From DATMNI01 sp035570275 (GTDB lineage: Bacteria; Acidobacteriota; Terriglobia; Bryobacterales; Bryobacteraceae): 64,000 bases of DNA. Below, one piece after another: positions 1 to 8,564 of the stretch. Where the stretch lies: the NCBI GenBank assembly GCA_035570275.1, contig DATMNI010000179.1:28648-92647 (forward strand). The letters run 5' to 3'. How positions within the stretch are numbered: position 1 is the first letter of the stretch; each line of letters starts with the position of its first letter. Below the pieces are notes generated by a model. That model searched no databases and had not been told where the DNA came from. It saw nothing but the letters and a program-made list of their open reading frames with translations. A program made the translations under genes and the position numbers.

Positions 1-2
1 AG

Positions 3-3000
3 GTCCAGATTTTCGGCGATGGCGCGGGTGGAGTCCTCGCCTTGGGTGAGCGCGATTGTTCCACGCAGCGGCGCCACCAGAAGGTCATCGAAGAGACTCC
101 CGCGCCCGGCCTCTCCGCAGAGATCCGCACGCGCCTTCTGGATGACGCCCGGCGCCTCGGCGAAGCCGTTCTTTACCGGTCCGCGGGCACGGTGGAATTC
201 ATCTACGATGCCGGCAGCGGCGCATGCTACTTTCTGGAAGTCAACACCCGCCTGCAGGTGGAGCACGGAGTTACCGAAGAAGTCACCGGCGTGGACCTGG
301 TGGAGTGGATGGTGCTGCTGGCTGCGGGCGAGATGCCCCACCTGGGTAGCGTGCGCATCACTCCTGGACCTGCAGCGCCTGCGGGCTGTGCAATCCAGGT
401 CCGGATTTACGCCGAGGATCCGGGCCGCGATTTTCAACCGAGTGCCGGCCGCCTGACTTGCGTGCGGTGGCCGGAGAGTTGCCGCGTCGAAACCTGGGTC
501 GAGTCCGGCACCGACGTCACGCCGTACTACGATCCCATGCTCGCCAAAATCATCGTGCGGGGGGCTGACCGCCGTTCCACACTCACCCGGCTGCGCACGG
601 CACTGGCCACCTGCCGCATCGAAGGCATCGAGACCAATCTCGAATACCTCCGGCAGGTAACCGGCAGCGCCCAGTTCGCCGCCGGGGGCGTCACCACGTC
701 CTTATTGCATGATTTCGACTATCGCCGGCGTGCGGTTGACGTCGTATCGCCCGGCACCCAGACAACGGTTCAAGACTACCCGGGCCGCCTGGGCTACTGG
801 CACGTGGGCGTTCCGCCATCGGGGCCGATGGACCCGCTGGCTTTCCGGATTGCCAATCGCCTGTTGGGTAATCCGGCCGGGGCCGCAGGCCTGGAGATCA
901 CCCTCACCGGTCCTACGCTGCAATTTCGCTGCGATACCGCCATCGCCCTCACCGGCGCCGATTTCGGAGCGCGCCTCGATGGCGTACCCATCCCGCTCTG
1001 GACCGCCATTGAAGTCAAAGCCGGCGCGCTGCTGGAACTCGATACCGTTCGTGGCCCCGGCGCGCGCGGATATCTTGCCATCGCGGGCGGTTTCGACGCG
1101 CCGCAGTATCTGGGAAGCGCCAGCACCTTCATCCTGGGCCAATTCGGTGGCTTCACCGGCCGCGTCTTGCGGGCGGGCGACGTGCTCGGTATTGCCAGGC
1201 AACCGCTTGCTGACGCGCGCGGCTCCGATCCGAGCCACGACCGTCAGGGAGTGGTTCCCTACACCCACGAATGGGAAATCGCCGTGCTCTACGGGCCCCA
1301 CGGCGCGCCCGATTTCTTCACGCCTGTGGACATCGAAACCTTCTTCTCCACTGCCTGGAAGGTCCACCACAATTCCGATCGCACCGGCGTGCGCCTGATC
1401 GGTCCGAAACCCCAGTGGGCTCGCAAAGATGGCGGCGAGGCCGGTCTGCACCCCTCCAACATTCACGACAACGCCTACGCCATAGGCACCGTCGATTTCA
1501 CCGGCGATATGCCGGTGATCCTCGGCCCCGATGGCCCCAGCCTTGGCGGCTTCGTCTGCCCGGCCACCATTATTGAAGCCGAACTCTGGAAGATGGGACA
1601 GCTCAAGCCCGGCGATACCGTCCGTTTCCGCGCGGTCTCATTCGAACAGGCCGCCGCCATGCGCGACGCCATTGACGCCTACATTGAGTCTCTCGCCGGC
1701 GAACCTCCGCAACTACCCGTTCTTGCTCTCGACCGGGACGCCACGCGCGAGGAACCCATACTAAGCCAACGCCCCGGCATTGTCCGCCGCGCCGATGGCG
1801 ACCGCTGCCTGCTGCTGGAGTACGGTCCCAACGTGCTCGACCTAAACCTGCGCTTCCGGGTCCACGCGTTGGAAAGCCAGTTGCGGGCGCTGGCACTTCC
1901 GGGCATCCTGGACATCACGCCCGGCGTGCGTTCGCTGCATATCCACTACGATGGACGTAAGCTGCGGCGCGCCGCGCTGCTGGACGCGCTCGACACCTGC
2001 GAAACGCGCATTCCCTATCTCGACGATTTGGTGGTCCCCTCGCGCGTGGTACATCTTCCGCTCTCCTGGGACGATCCGGCGACGCAGCTTGCCATCCGCA
2101 AATACATGCAGTCGGTGCGGCCGGACGCGCCGTGGTGCAGTAAAGATGATCGTCCCAGCAACATCGAATTCATCCGGCGCATTAACGGGCTGGCTTCCGC
2201 CGAGGAAGTGCACCGCATCGTGTTCGCCGCCAGCTATCTGGTGCTCGGGCTCGGCGATGTTTACCTGGGCGCACCCGTGGCCACGCCGACCGATCCGCGC
2301 CACCGACTGGTTACCACCAAATACAACCCGGCGCGCACATGGACCCCGGAGAACGCCGTCGGCATCGGTGGCGCCTACCTCTGCGTTTACGGGATGGAAG
2401 GGCCTGGTGGATACCAGTTTGTAGGCCGCACGGTCCAGATGTGGAACACCTACCGCACCACCCGCGAGTCCCAACCCGGCACGCCGTGGCTGCTGCGGTT
2501 CTTCGATCAGATCCGTTTCGAACCTGTCCCGGCCGCCGAACTGCTCAAGATTCGCGCAGGCTTCAAGTACGGTGAATATCCGTTGCGGATTGAGGAGCAG
2601 AACTTCAGCCTGCGGGATTACCACACGTTTCTGTCTTCCATTGAACGCGAATCCGCGGCGTTCAAGCGCACGCAGCAAGCCGCCTTCGAAGCCGAACGCG
2701 AACGCTGGGCAGTCGCCGGCGCCGATGAGTTCCGCGAACCGCCCGATCTGGATTTGGCCGCACCGGATGACGCCGTGCCCGAAGGCTGCCGGCCGGTTTG
2801 CTCGCCCGTCACCGCCAACGTGTGGAACGTCGCGGTGGAGGCGGGCCAGCGCGTGGAAGCCGGTCAGAGACTGATCGTTCTGGAAGCCATGAAAATGGAG
2901 ATCGCTGTCGCCGCTCCGTTCGACGCAGTCATCGAAAGGCTCAACTGCGTGCCGGGCAACCTGGTTACCGCCGGTCAGAACCTGGTCACGCTGCGTCAGG

Positions 3001-3014
3001 AGGTGAGGGCGTGA
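3..3014 (+). CDS. uca: Urea carboxylase-type biotin enzyme (urea or guanidine carboxylase), 5'-truncated by window edge
   Basis: ATP- and biotin-dependent carboxylation of urea (to allophanate) or of guanidine. The reading frame is open from base 3 and starts inside the biotin carboxylase domain: the phrases 'VQIFGDG' and 'ALGERDCS', then 'FLEVNTRLQVEHGVTE', are typical of that domain. So the true start lies upstream of the window. Domain order, numbered from the ATG at 42: biotin carboxylase to about residue 225, a KipA/AHS2-like carboxyltransferase half at about 233-540, a KipI/AHS1-like half at about 588-800, and a C-terminal biotinyl domain with the biotin-accepting lysine in 'EAMKMEI' (codon at 2892). 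This order is the urea carboxylase architecture. Its stop overlaps the GTG start of the allophanate hydrolase by four bases, so the two are translationally coupled. A palindromic repeat at 1210-1247 is read in frame within the AHS2-like domain. Many enzymes with this annotation are now known to prefer guanidine, and the sequence alone does not decide the substrate. Confidence 0.93.
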   Translation, partial: VQIFGDGAGGVLALGERDCSTQRRHQKVIEETPAPGLSAEIRTRLLDDARRLGEAVLYRSAGTVEFIYDAGSGACYFLEVNTRLQVEHGVTEEVTGVDLVEWMVLLAAGEMPHLGSVRITPGPAAPAGCAIQVRIYAEDPGRDFQPSAGRLTCVRWPESCRVETWVESGTDVTPYYDPMLAKIIVRGADRRSTLTRLRTALATCRIEGIETNLEYLRQVTGSAQFAAGGVTTSLLHDFDYRRRAVDVVSPGTQTTVQDYPGRLGYWHVGVPPSGPMDPLAFRIANRLLGNPAGAAGLEITLTGPTLQFRCDTAIALTGADFGARLDGVPIPLWTAIEVKAGALLELDTVRGPGARGYLAIAGGFDAPQYLGSASTFILGQFGGFTGRVLRAGDVLGIARQPLADARGSDPSHDRQGVVPYTHEWEIAVLYGPHGAPDFFTPVDIETFFSTAWKVHHNSDRTGVRLIGPKPQWARKDGGEAGLHPSNIHDNAYAIGTVDFTGDMPVILGPDGPSLGGFVCPATIIEAELWKMGQLKPGDTVRFRAVSFEQAAAMRDAIDAYIESLAGEPPQLPVLALDRDATREEPILSQRPGIVRRADGDRCLLLEYGPNVLDLNLRFRVHALESQLRALALPGILDITPGVRSLHIHYDGRKLRRAALLDALDTCETRIPYLDDLVVPSRVVHLPLSWDDPATQLAIRKYMQSVRPDAPWCSKDDRPSNIEFIRRINGLASAEEVHRIVFAASYLVLGLGDVYLGAPVATPTDPRHRLVTTKYNPARTWTPENAVGIGGAYLCVYGMEGPGGYQFVGRTVQMWNTYRTTRESQPGTPWLLRFFDQIRFEPVPAAELLKIRAGFKYGEYPLRIEEQNFSLRDYHTFLSSIERESAAFKRTQQAAFEAERERWAVAGADEFREPPDLDLAAPDDAVPEGCRPVCSPVTANVWNVAVEAGQRVEAGQRLIVLEAMKMEIAVAAPFDAVIERLNCVPGNLVTAGQNLVTLRQEVRA
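1210..1247. repeat. 38-bp imperfect palindrome (REP-like) inside the carboxylase coding sequence
   Basis: Outer arms CTGACG and CGTCAG, inner arms GGCTC and GAGCC around CGATCC. The element is read in frame as the peptide 'ADARGSDPSHDRQ' near residues 390-402 of the carboxylase, a place where the family has a variable loop. A half copy with the same core recurs at the end of the next gene. Peptides of the 'ADARGS' kind recur in proteins of related acidobacteria, which suggests a mobile intergenic repeat. That last point is from memory. Confidence 0.6.
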
Positions 3015-4861
3015 AGTCGAAACTAGTTACACCTGCAGCTCCGAGCCTGGCGGCCCTGCGCTCGCGCTACGCCGCAGGGCAGGCCAAGCCCACGGATGTG
3101 ATCGAGGCCATCTACGCGGCGCTGGCGGCCGAGCCGCTCAATCCGGTGTGGATCTCGCTGGTGCCGCGCGAAACCGCGTTGGCCCGCGCCGCTGCGTTGG
3201 AGCGCGATCCGCTGGCTGGGGCAAAGCCTCTCTACGGCGTTCCGTTCGCCATCAAAGACAATATCGACGTGGCGGGCATGCCCACCACCGCGGGTTGCCC
3301 GGCATACGGGTACCAGCCTCGGGTGAATGCAACGGTGGTGGAGTCGCTATTGGATGCCGGCGCCATCGCCATCGGCAAAACCAATCTGGATCAGTTTGCC
3401 ACCGGCCTGGTGGGCACACGCTCGCCCTACGGCGCCTGCGCCAGCGTCTTCGACAGCCGCTACATTTCCGGCGGCTCCAGTTCCGGTTCGGCCGTGGCCG
3501 TCGCCAAAGGGCTCGTCAGCTTTTCGCTCGGCACCGACACCGCCGGCTCCGGACGCGTGCCCGCGGCCTTCAACGGGCTGATCGGCCTCAAGCCCACCCG
3601 CGGCGTGATAAGCACTTACGGTGTGGTGCCCGCGTGCCGCACGTTGGATTGCGTCTCCGTATTCGCCGGCACCGCCCATGACGCGCACACGGTGTGGCAA
3701 GCCGCGCGCGGCTTCGATCCGCTCGACCCGTATTCCCGCGTCCCTGCGCCAGGCCAGGATGCCGCGCCATGGCTCGGCGGCCCCTTCCGCTTCGGCGTGC
3801 CGGCGGCCACCCAACTGGATTTCTTCGGTGACGATGAAGCCCAGGGCTTGTACTGGAAGGCCGTGGCCGATATGGAGCGCTGGGGGGGCCGCAAAGTGGA
3901 AATCGATTTTTCCATCTTCCGCGCCGCGGCGGACCTGCTCTATTCCGGCCCGTGGGTGGCCGAGCGCCTGGCCGCCATCGCGCCGTTTCTGGAATCCCAC
4001 GGCGATCGGATGGACCCCGTGGTGCGGAAAATCATTTCGGGAGGCCGCCACTACCAAGCCGTAGATGCGTGGAAAGCCGAGTATCGCCTGCGCGAGTTGC
4101 GCCGCGCTTCGGAAACCGAATGGGCCCGCATGGATACCCTGGTGCTGCCCACCGCAGGCACCATCTACACGCACGAAGCCGTAGCTGCCGACCCCGTGGG
4201 CCTGAACACCAAGCTGGGTTATTACACGAACTTCGTCAACCTGCTCGACCTGGCCGCCGTCGCCGTGCCGGCCGGCTTCGGCAGCACGCGCTTGCCCTTC
4301 GGCATTTCCTTGATCGGCCCCGCGTTCAGCGACGAAGCGCTGCTGGCGTTGGCAGACGCGTTCCACCGGTCGCAGGGTGAAGTGCCCGGCCCCAGCGTGG
4401 AGTTAGAAGTCGCGCCGCCGGGCTGCGTGTTGGTTGCCGTGGTGGGAGCCCACCTAACCGGGCAGCCTCTGAACTGGCAACTCACGGATCGCGGAGCTCG
4501 GCCGGTGCGCACGTGCCGCACAGCACGCGGGTATCGGCTCTATGCGCTGGATCAGAGCATGCCACCCAAACCAGGGCTGGTGCGGGAGGACGGATTCGCA
4601 GGTCCCGGAATTGAAGTGGAAGTGTGGGCTGTACCGGAAGACCGGTTTGGAGGCTTCGTCGCCGCCGTGCCGCCGCCGCTGGGTATCGGCAGCGCCGTCC
4701 TCGAAGACGGGCAGACTGTGAAGTGCTTTATCTGCGAACCGTACGCCCTGGCCGGCGCCGCGGAAATCACCCGTTTTGGCGGATGGCGAGCCTACCTGGC
4801 GAACACGCCCGTGCCGAGCCGCGACATTCAGAGCCGCGACATTCAGAGCCGCGACCGTTAG
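3011..4861 (+). CDS. atzF: Allophanate hydrolase
   Basis: Hydrolyses allophanate to ammonia and CO2, the second step after urea carboxylase, in the cytoplasm. The GTG at 3011 is chosen because it overlaps the carboxylase stop (GTGA) and gives the normal family N-terminus; this makes 616 residues. The amidase-signature domain is clear: 'PFAIKDNIDVAG' carries the catalytic lysine (about Lys82), 'SGGSSSGSAVAVA' the cis-serine (about 156-158), and 'GTDTAGSGRVPAAF' the nucleophilic serine (about Ser180). The C-terminal 150 or so residues ('LPFGISLIGPAFSD', then a separate alpha/beta domain) match the allophanate-hydrolase-specific C-terminal domain. The last residues are an odd repeat, 'SRDIQSRDIQSRDR', encoded by short DNA repeats that also supply the stop codon. 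Its neighbours (carboxylase upstream, ABC importer downstream) support a nitrogen-scavenging operon. Confidence 0.93.
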   Translation: MKSKLVTPAAPSLAALRSRYAAGQAKPTDVIEAIYAALAAEPLNPVWISLVPRETALARAAALERDPLAGAKPLYGVPFAIKDNIDVAGMPTTAGCPAYGYQPRVNATVVESLLDAGAIAIGKTNLDQFATGLVGTRSPYGACASVFDSRYISGGSSSGSAVAVAKGLVSFSLGTDTAGSGRVPAAFNGLIGLKPTRGVISTYGVVPACRTLDCVSVFAGTAHDAHTVWQAARGFDPLDPYSRVPAPGQDAAPWLGGPFRFGVPAATQLDFFGDDEAQGLYWKAVADMERWGGRKVEIDFSIFRAAADLLYSGPWVAERLAAIAPFLESHGDRMDPVVRKIISGGRHYQAVDAWKAEYRLRELRRASETEWARMDTLVLPTAGTIYTHEAVAADPVGLNTKLGYYTNFVNLLDLAAVAVPAGFGSTRLPFGISLIGPAFSDEALLALADAFHRSQGEVPGPSVELEVAPPGCVLVAVVGAHLTGQPLNWQLTDRGARPVRTCRTARGYRLYALDQSMPPKPGLVREDGFAGPGIEVEVWAVPEDRFGGFVAAVPPPLGIGSAVLEDGQTVKCFICEPYALAGAAEITRFGGWRAYLANTPVPSRDIQSRDIQSRDR

Positions 4862-4872
4862 GGAGCGGCGCT
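4815..4872. repeat. Short tandem repeat and REP half-site at the 3' end of allophanate hydrolase
   Basis: The 16-base unit GAGCCGCGACATTCA/G occurs twice and then continues as GAGCCGCGACCGTTAGGGA. That sequence matches the right half of the palindrome at 1210-1247 (GAGCCACGACCGTCAGGGA). The TAG stop of the hydrolase lies inside the repeat. Confidence 0.6.
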
Positions 4873-4944
4873 TGCCATGTTAGAATTCAGAAAACCTTGA
4901 CCGGCCACGTCGCCACCTGGTTTTATGACTCGAGGAAAGCGACG

Positions 4945-5988
4945 ATGCTGCGCCGTATTACTCTATTCCTGCTGTTAGCCGGCTCCGCTCTGGCCCAAAA
5001 GCCAACCTTCACCGTTGGCTGGTCGATCTATGCGGGGTGGACGCCCTATCACTACATGAACAAGGCCGGCATTCTGCGCAAGTGGGCGGATAAGTACGGC
5101 ATCGCCATTAAGGTGCAGCGCTTCGATTACGCGCCATCGCTCGATGCCTTTGTCGCCAAAAATATCGAAGCCTGCGCCATGACCAACATGGAGGCGCTGG
5201 ACATGCCCGCCGCGTCCGGCGTGCCCACCACGGTCCTGCTCATCGGGGATTATTCGAACGGCAACGACGCGCTGCTGGTGCGCCATGGCCTGCAGATGAA
5301 GGACCTAGCCGGCAAGCAGTTGCTGCTGGTGCAGAAGACGGTTTCGGAGTACCTGTTCGACCGCGCCATGAGCATGGCCGGCATGCGCGATCAAATCAAG
5401 AAAGTGCGCCTGGTCAATACCTCGGACTCCGATATCGCCACCGCATTCCTTGGGGATACCGGCGCCGGCGCCGTGGTCACGTGGAAGCCGATGGTTTCGC
5501 AGATTCTCAAGCAGAAGGGCATCACGTCGTTGTTCAACTCCTCGCAGGTACCGGGCGAGATCATGGACCTGACCGTAGTCCGCACCGACGTGCTGGCCCG
5601 GCCCGACGGCGCCGGCCAGAAATTCGCCAAGGCGATCTCCGGCGCCTGGTACGAAGTGCTCAGCCAGATGTCGTCCGACAAAGTGCTCGCCGCCATTGCC
5701 GAAGGTTCGCAGGACACCCTGGAGTCGTACAAGGAACAACTCAGCACCACGAAAATGTTTTACACGCCGAAATCCGCCGTGGACTTCGGCTTGTCGCCGG
5801 AACTCAAGCAGAAGATGGCGCTGGTCCGGCAGTTCTGTTTCGACCACGGCCTGCTTGGCGCCAACACCAGGTCAGTCGACGATGTGGCCATCCGCTACCC
5901 CGATGGAGCGGTGCAGGGCAAGCCCGATCGGGTGCGGCTGGTCTGGAATCTCTCGTACATGCAGTTGGCCGCACAGGGGAAGCTGTAG
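4945..5988 (+). CDS. ABC transporter substrate-binding protein, urea-carboxylase-associated type
   Basis: Exported solute receptor of a NitT/TauT-like importer. The ATG at 4945 is chosen because GAGGA lies at 4932-4936, eight bases upstream, and because it opens a clean signal peptide ('MLRRITLFLLLAGSALAQ'). The mature part begins 'FTVGWSIYAGWTPYHYM', a phrase typical of the putative receptor encoded beside urea carboxylases. The protein is 347 residues, normal for the family. The body keeps periplasmic-binding-protein features such as 'SLDAFVAKNIEACAMTNMEALD' spread over the first lobe and 'GAVVTWKPMVSQIL' in the second. It is the first of three transporter genes with gaps of four and three bases, after an 83-base gap from allophanate hydrolase. 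The substrate is inferred from context to be urea, guanidine or a related compound. Confidence 0.87.
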   Translation: MLRRITLFLLLAGSALAQKPTFTVGWSIYAGWTPYHYMNKAGILRKWADKYGIAIKVQRFDYAPSLDAFVAKNIEACAMTNMEALDMPAASGVPTTVLLIGDYSNGNDALLVRHGLQMKDLAGKQLLLVQKTVSEYLFDRAMSMAGMRDQIKKVRLVNTSDSDIATAFLGDTGAGAVVTWKPMVSQILKQKGITSLFNSSQVPGEIMDLTVVRTDVLARPDGAGQKFAKAISGAWYEVLSQMSSDKVLAAIAEGSQDTLESYKEQLSTTKMFYTPKSAVDFGLSPELKQKMALVRQFCFDHGLLGANTRSVDDVAIRYPDGAVQGKPDRVRLVWNLSYMQLAAQGKL

Positions 5989-5992
5989 CCTT

Positions 5993-6877
5993 ATGTCTCT
6001 AGCCTTCCCACTCATCCACGCCAAACCCGGCCGCACTTGGGCGCTGCTGCTCTCCTGGATACTATTCGCCGCGGGGGTCTGCGCATACTTCTATGTGTCG
6101 GCAGCGCGCCACCGCGATAACCCCGAAGATCGTGTGATGCCCACCATTGCGCAGATGGCGCGCGCCATGTTCGATGCCGTCCTGCATCCCGCCGGGGACG
6201 AAGAACAGCAGCAGTCTCAAAACGCATCGCTGGGCCGCCGTTTCCTGAGCAGCATGCTCTGGAAAGATACCGTGGCCACTTCGCGCCGCTTCTTCTTCAG
6301 CATGCTGCTGCTCATCCCGGCGGTGATCCTGGGCTTGCACATGGGCCTGTTCCCCTATGTGGGCGTCTTCTTTTCCCGCTTCATCCTGTTCTTCGACAAG
6401 ATCGTGGCGCTCTCGCTGCTGCCGATTCTCTTCATCGCTTTTGGGATCGACGAACTGGCCAAGGTGATGCTGATCGTCATCGGCGTCGCCCCTACCATCA
6501 TTCTGGACACCGTCAACCTGGTCCGCGCCGTCCCCCCGGAACAGTGCGTAAAAGCATTCACCCTGGGCGCGGACGATTTCGACGTGGCCTACCGCGTGGT
6601 GCTGAAGCAAATCATGCCGCGTGTATTGAACAGCATCCGGCTCAACCTCAAATCCGTGATGCTGTTCCTGTTCGCCGGTGAAATGATCGCTTCCACCGAT
6701 GGTCTGGCTTATCGAATCGCCCTCCTCCGCCGCCATATGGGAATGGACGTCATCATCCCGTACGTGCTGTGGGTGGCGTTGCTCCTGTTCCTGGTGGATC
6801 TCGGGATGCGCATGGCCAACCGCTGGCTGCACCCCTGGTTTCGTGAAGGGTTTCGGGAGGGGTTCCGGGAGGCTTGA
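5993..6877 (+). CDS. ABC transporter permease, urea-carboxylase-associated type
   Basis: Membrane subunit of the importer. The ATG at 5993 follows the receptor stop by four bases and gives 294 residues. About six hydrophobic segments are visible, for example 'WALLLSWILFAAGVCAYF' near the N-terminus and 'VLWVALLLFLVDLG' near the C-terminus. The cytoplasmic EAA loop, where the ATPase docks, is recognisable at 'KAFTLGADDFDVAYRVVL' followed by 'KQIMPRVLNS'. A charged stretch with three glutamines in a row lies between the first two membrane segments. The C-terminus is a small repeat, 'FREGFREGFREA', from a duplicated 12-base unit. Between receptor and ATPase genes, it clearly belongs to one transporter. 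Confidence 0.9.
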   Translation: MSLAFPLIHAKPGRTWALLLSWILFAAGVCAYFYVSAARHRDNPEDRVMPTIAQMARAMFDAVLHPAGDEEQQQSQNASLGRRFLSSMLWKDTVATSRRFFFSMLLLIPAVILGLHMGLFPYVGVFFSRFILFFDKIVALSLLPILFIAFGIDELAKVMLIVIGVAPTIILDTVNLVRAVPPEQCVKAFTLGADDFDVAYRVVLKQIMPRVLNSIRLNLKSVMLFLFAGEMIASTDGLAYRIALLRRHMGMDVIIPYVLWVALLLFLVDLGMRMANRWLHPWFREGFREGFREA

Positions 6878-6880
6878 CCC

Positions 6881-7693
6881 ATGCCGTTGATCGAGATCCG
6901 TAACGCGTGCGTGGCCTACGGCACTCCCCTTAGACCCGTGCTTGAAGGCATCGACCTGTGCATTGACGAGGGCGAGTTCGTCTGCGTCCTCGGCCAGACC
7001 GGCTGCGGCAAGTCCACGCTGCTGCGCCTGGTCCTTGGATCCGAAAAGCCGATGCGCGGCCAGGTGCTGGTTGATGGCCGCGTCCACGAGCAGCCCGACC
7101 GCAGTCGTGGCTACGTGCCGCAGAAGTATTCGCTGTTCCCCGACAAAACGGTGCTGGACAACATCACGTTCGGCCCCGAGGTCAGTGAGTTCAACCTCCT
7201 TGGCCGGCTGACGCCACGCTTCTACCGGCGCCGCCAGGAGTTCCGCCGCGAAGCCTTGGAATATTTGCGGCGCATCGGCCTGCAGGAGTCCGACGCCGGC
7301 AAGTACCCCGATCAACTCTCCGGCGGCATGCAGCAGCGCGTCGCCATCGCCCAGGCACTCATTACGCAGCCGCGAATTCTGCTGATGGACGAAGCCTTCA
7401 GCGCTCTCGATTCCACCACACGCCGCGGCATGCAGCACCTCCTCAGGCAACTCTGGCGCAACACGGGGGCTACCATCCTGTTCGTCACTCACAACGCGCA
7501 GGAAGCACTCTCGCTGGGCACCCGCCTGATTGTTCTGGCCAGGGAAAGCGCTGCGTCCGCGTCACGGATCGTACTGGATATGGCGGTCCCCGAGCCCGGC
7601 GGCCAACAGGACGTTCCCCAACTCGTCCGCCGTCTGGAACGCGCCGCTACTTTTTCTGCTGACCCGGCTGAGGCTCTCTCGGAACAATGGTGA
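6881..7693 (+). CDS. ABC transporter ATP-binding protein (nitrate/taurine/urea-type)
   Basis: Energy-coupling subunit of the importer, 270 residues. Walker A is 'GQTGCGKST', the Q-loop region is 'GYVPQKYSLFPDKTV', the ABC signature is 'LSGGMQQRVAIAQAL', Walker B is 'ILLMDEAFSALD', and the switch histidine is in 'FVTHNAQEA'. All catalytic elements are intact. The gene starts three bases after the permease stop, with a GGGAGG-type ribosome site in the end of the permease gene. Its last 47 bases overlap the 3' end of the convergent metallo-hydrolase gene. The C-terminal 50 residues are not conserved ATPase sequence. Confidence 0.93.
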   Translation: MPLIEIRNACVAYGTPLRPVLEGIDLCIDEGEFVCVLGQTGCGKSTLLRLVLGSEKPMRGQVLVDGRVHEQPDRSRGYVPQKYSLFPDKTVLDNITFGPEVSEFNLLGRLTPRFYRRRQEFRREALEYLRRIGLQESDAGKYPDQLSGGMQQRVAIAQALITQPRILLMDEAFSALDSTTRRGMQHLLRQLWRNTGATILFVTHNAQEALSLGTRLIVLARESAASASRIVLDMAVPEPGGQQDVPQLVRRLERAATFSADPAEALSEQW

Positions 7694-8546
7694 AGTCGCG
7701 CAGGGCCAGTTTCACCGGCTTGGCCTGCATCTGCTCCAACCCCGCCAGCAACTCCAAAAGATGCGCGCGCCCGAGTTCCAGGCTGTGTTCCCGCGGTTGG
7801 TAAGTGGTGCCGGCCGGATAATCCACGAACGGCGTCGCCGACTGCTCGATATGGCATCCCAGGATGTGCGCTACCGGTTGGCCTTCGGTGAATTGCACCA
7901 GACGGCGGGTGCTGGCCAGATATGCCGGAAAGTCGCTGATGTAGAGCCGCCCGGGATAGAGGTTGTCGCCGGTTAAAAGGATTCCGGTCTGGCGATCGTA
8001 GTAGGCCACGGCCGCAGGTTGGTGGCCGGGCATCGGGATGACGTCGATCACACGCTCGCCCAGATCGATCGAGCCCGCCTGCTCCGGCCATCGGGCGATG
8101 CCAAAGGCCTTTTGCAGTGCAGGGACAGCAGCCGTTACCAAAGTGACGCCAGCCATACCATCGAAACCTTTATCGCCCGCAACGTGGTCTACGTGGCCGT
8201 GCGAATGCGCCACCACCAAAGGCACGGATTCGCGTTGATTGCGCCTGGCCCACCTGGCGACCAGTTTTTGGCTGAAAGCGGCGGCATCGCTCGCGCCCGC
8301 ACCGGTGTCCACCAGAAGCGCCCGCTGCTTGCCGAAAATCAAATACAGAAACGGCTTCTCGTAATGGATGCAGCCGGATTGGCGAAGAACGTAGAAGGCA
8401 GGGTTGTATTCGTGAACCTGCCAATCCGGTAGTTCCAGGCAGTTCGGGCCGCCCGTCATCCAGGTGGCAGGAAAGACGCCGGGCTCCACCTGTGTCTGGG
8501 CACAATTCAGCGCCAGAGAGAAGAGGACCAGCGCCAGCAGCTTCAT
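7647..8546 (-). CDS. Exported MBL-fold metallo-hydrolase
   Basis: Metallo-beta-lactamase-fold hydrolase of unknown substrate, 299 residues with an N-terminal signal peptide ('MKLLALVLFSLALNCAQ'). The metal-binding motif 'HSHGHVDHVAGD' (HxHxDH) is intact, and later histidines in 'PMPGHQPAAVAYYD' and 'ILGCHIEQ' fit the remaining ligands. The family is broad (glyoxalase II-like, lactonases, lactamases) and the sequence does not choose among them. The gene converges on the ABC ATPase and overlaps its 3' end. No strong ribosome site is seen before the start. It lies 18 bases downstream of the DUF1501 gene and could be the last gene of that minus-strand run. Confidence 0.8.
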   Translation of the reverse strand: MKLLALVLFSLALNCAQTQVEPGVFPATWMTGGPNCLELPDWQVHEYNPAFYVLRQSGCIHYEKPFLYLIFGKQRALLVDTGAGASDAAAFSQKLVARWARRNQRESVPLVVAHSHGHVDHVAGDKGFDGMAGVTLVTAAVPALQKAFGIARWPEQAGSIDLGERVIDVIPMPGHQPAAVAYYDRQTGILLTGDNLYPGRLYISDFPAYLASTRRLVQFTEGQPVAHILGCHIEQSATPFVDYPAGTTYQPREHSLELGRAHLLELLAGLEQMQAKPVKLALRDFTIVPREPQPGQQKK

Positions 8547-8564
8547 TTCGTCATGGTCTTAGGC

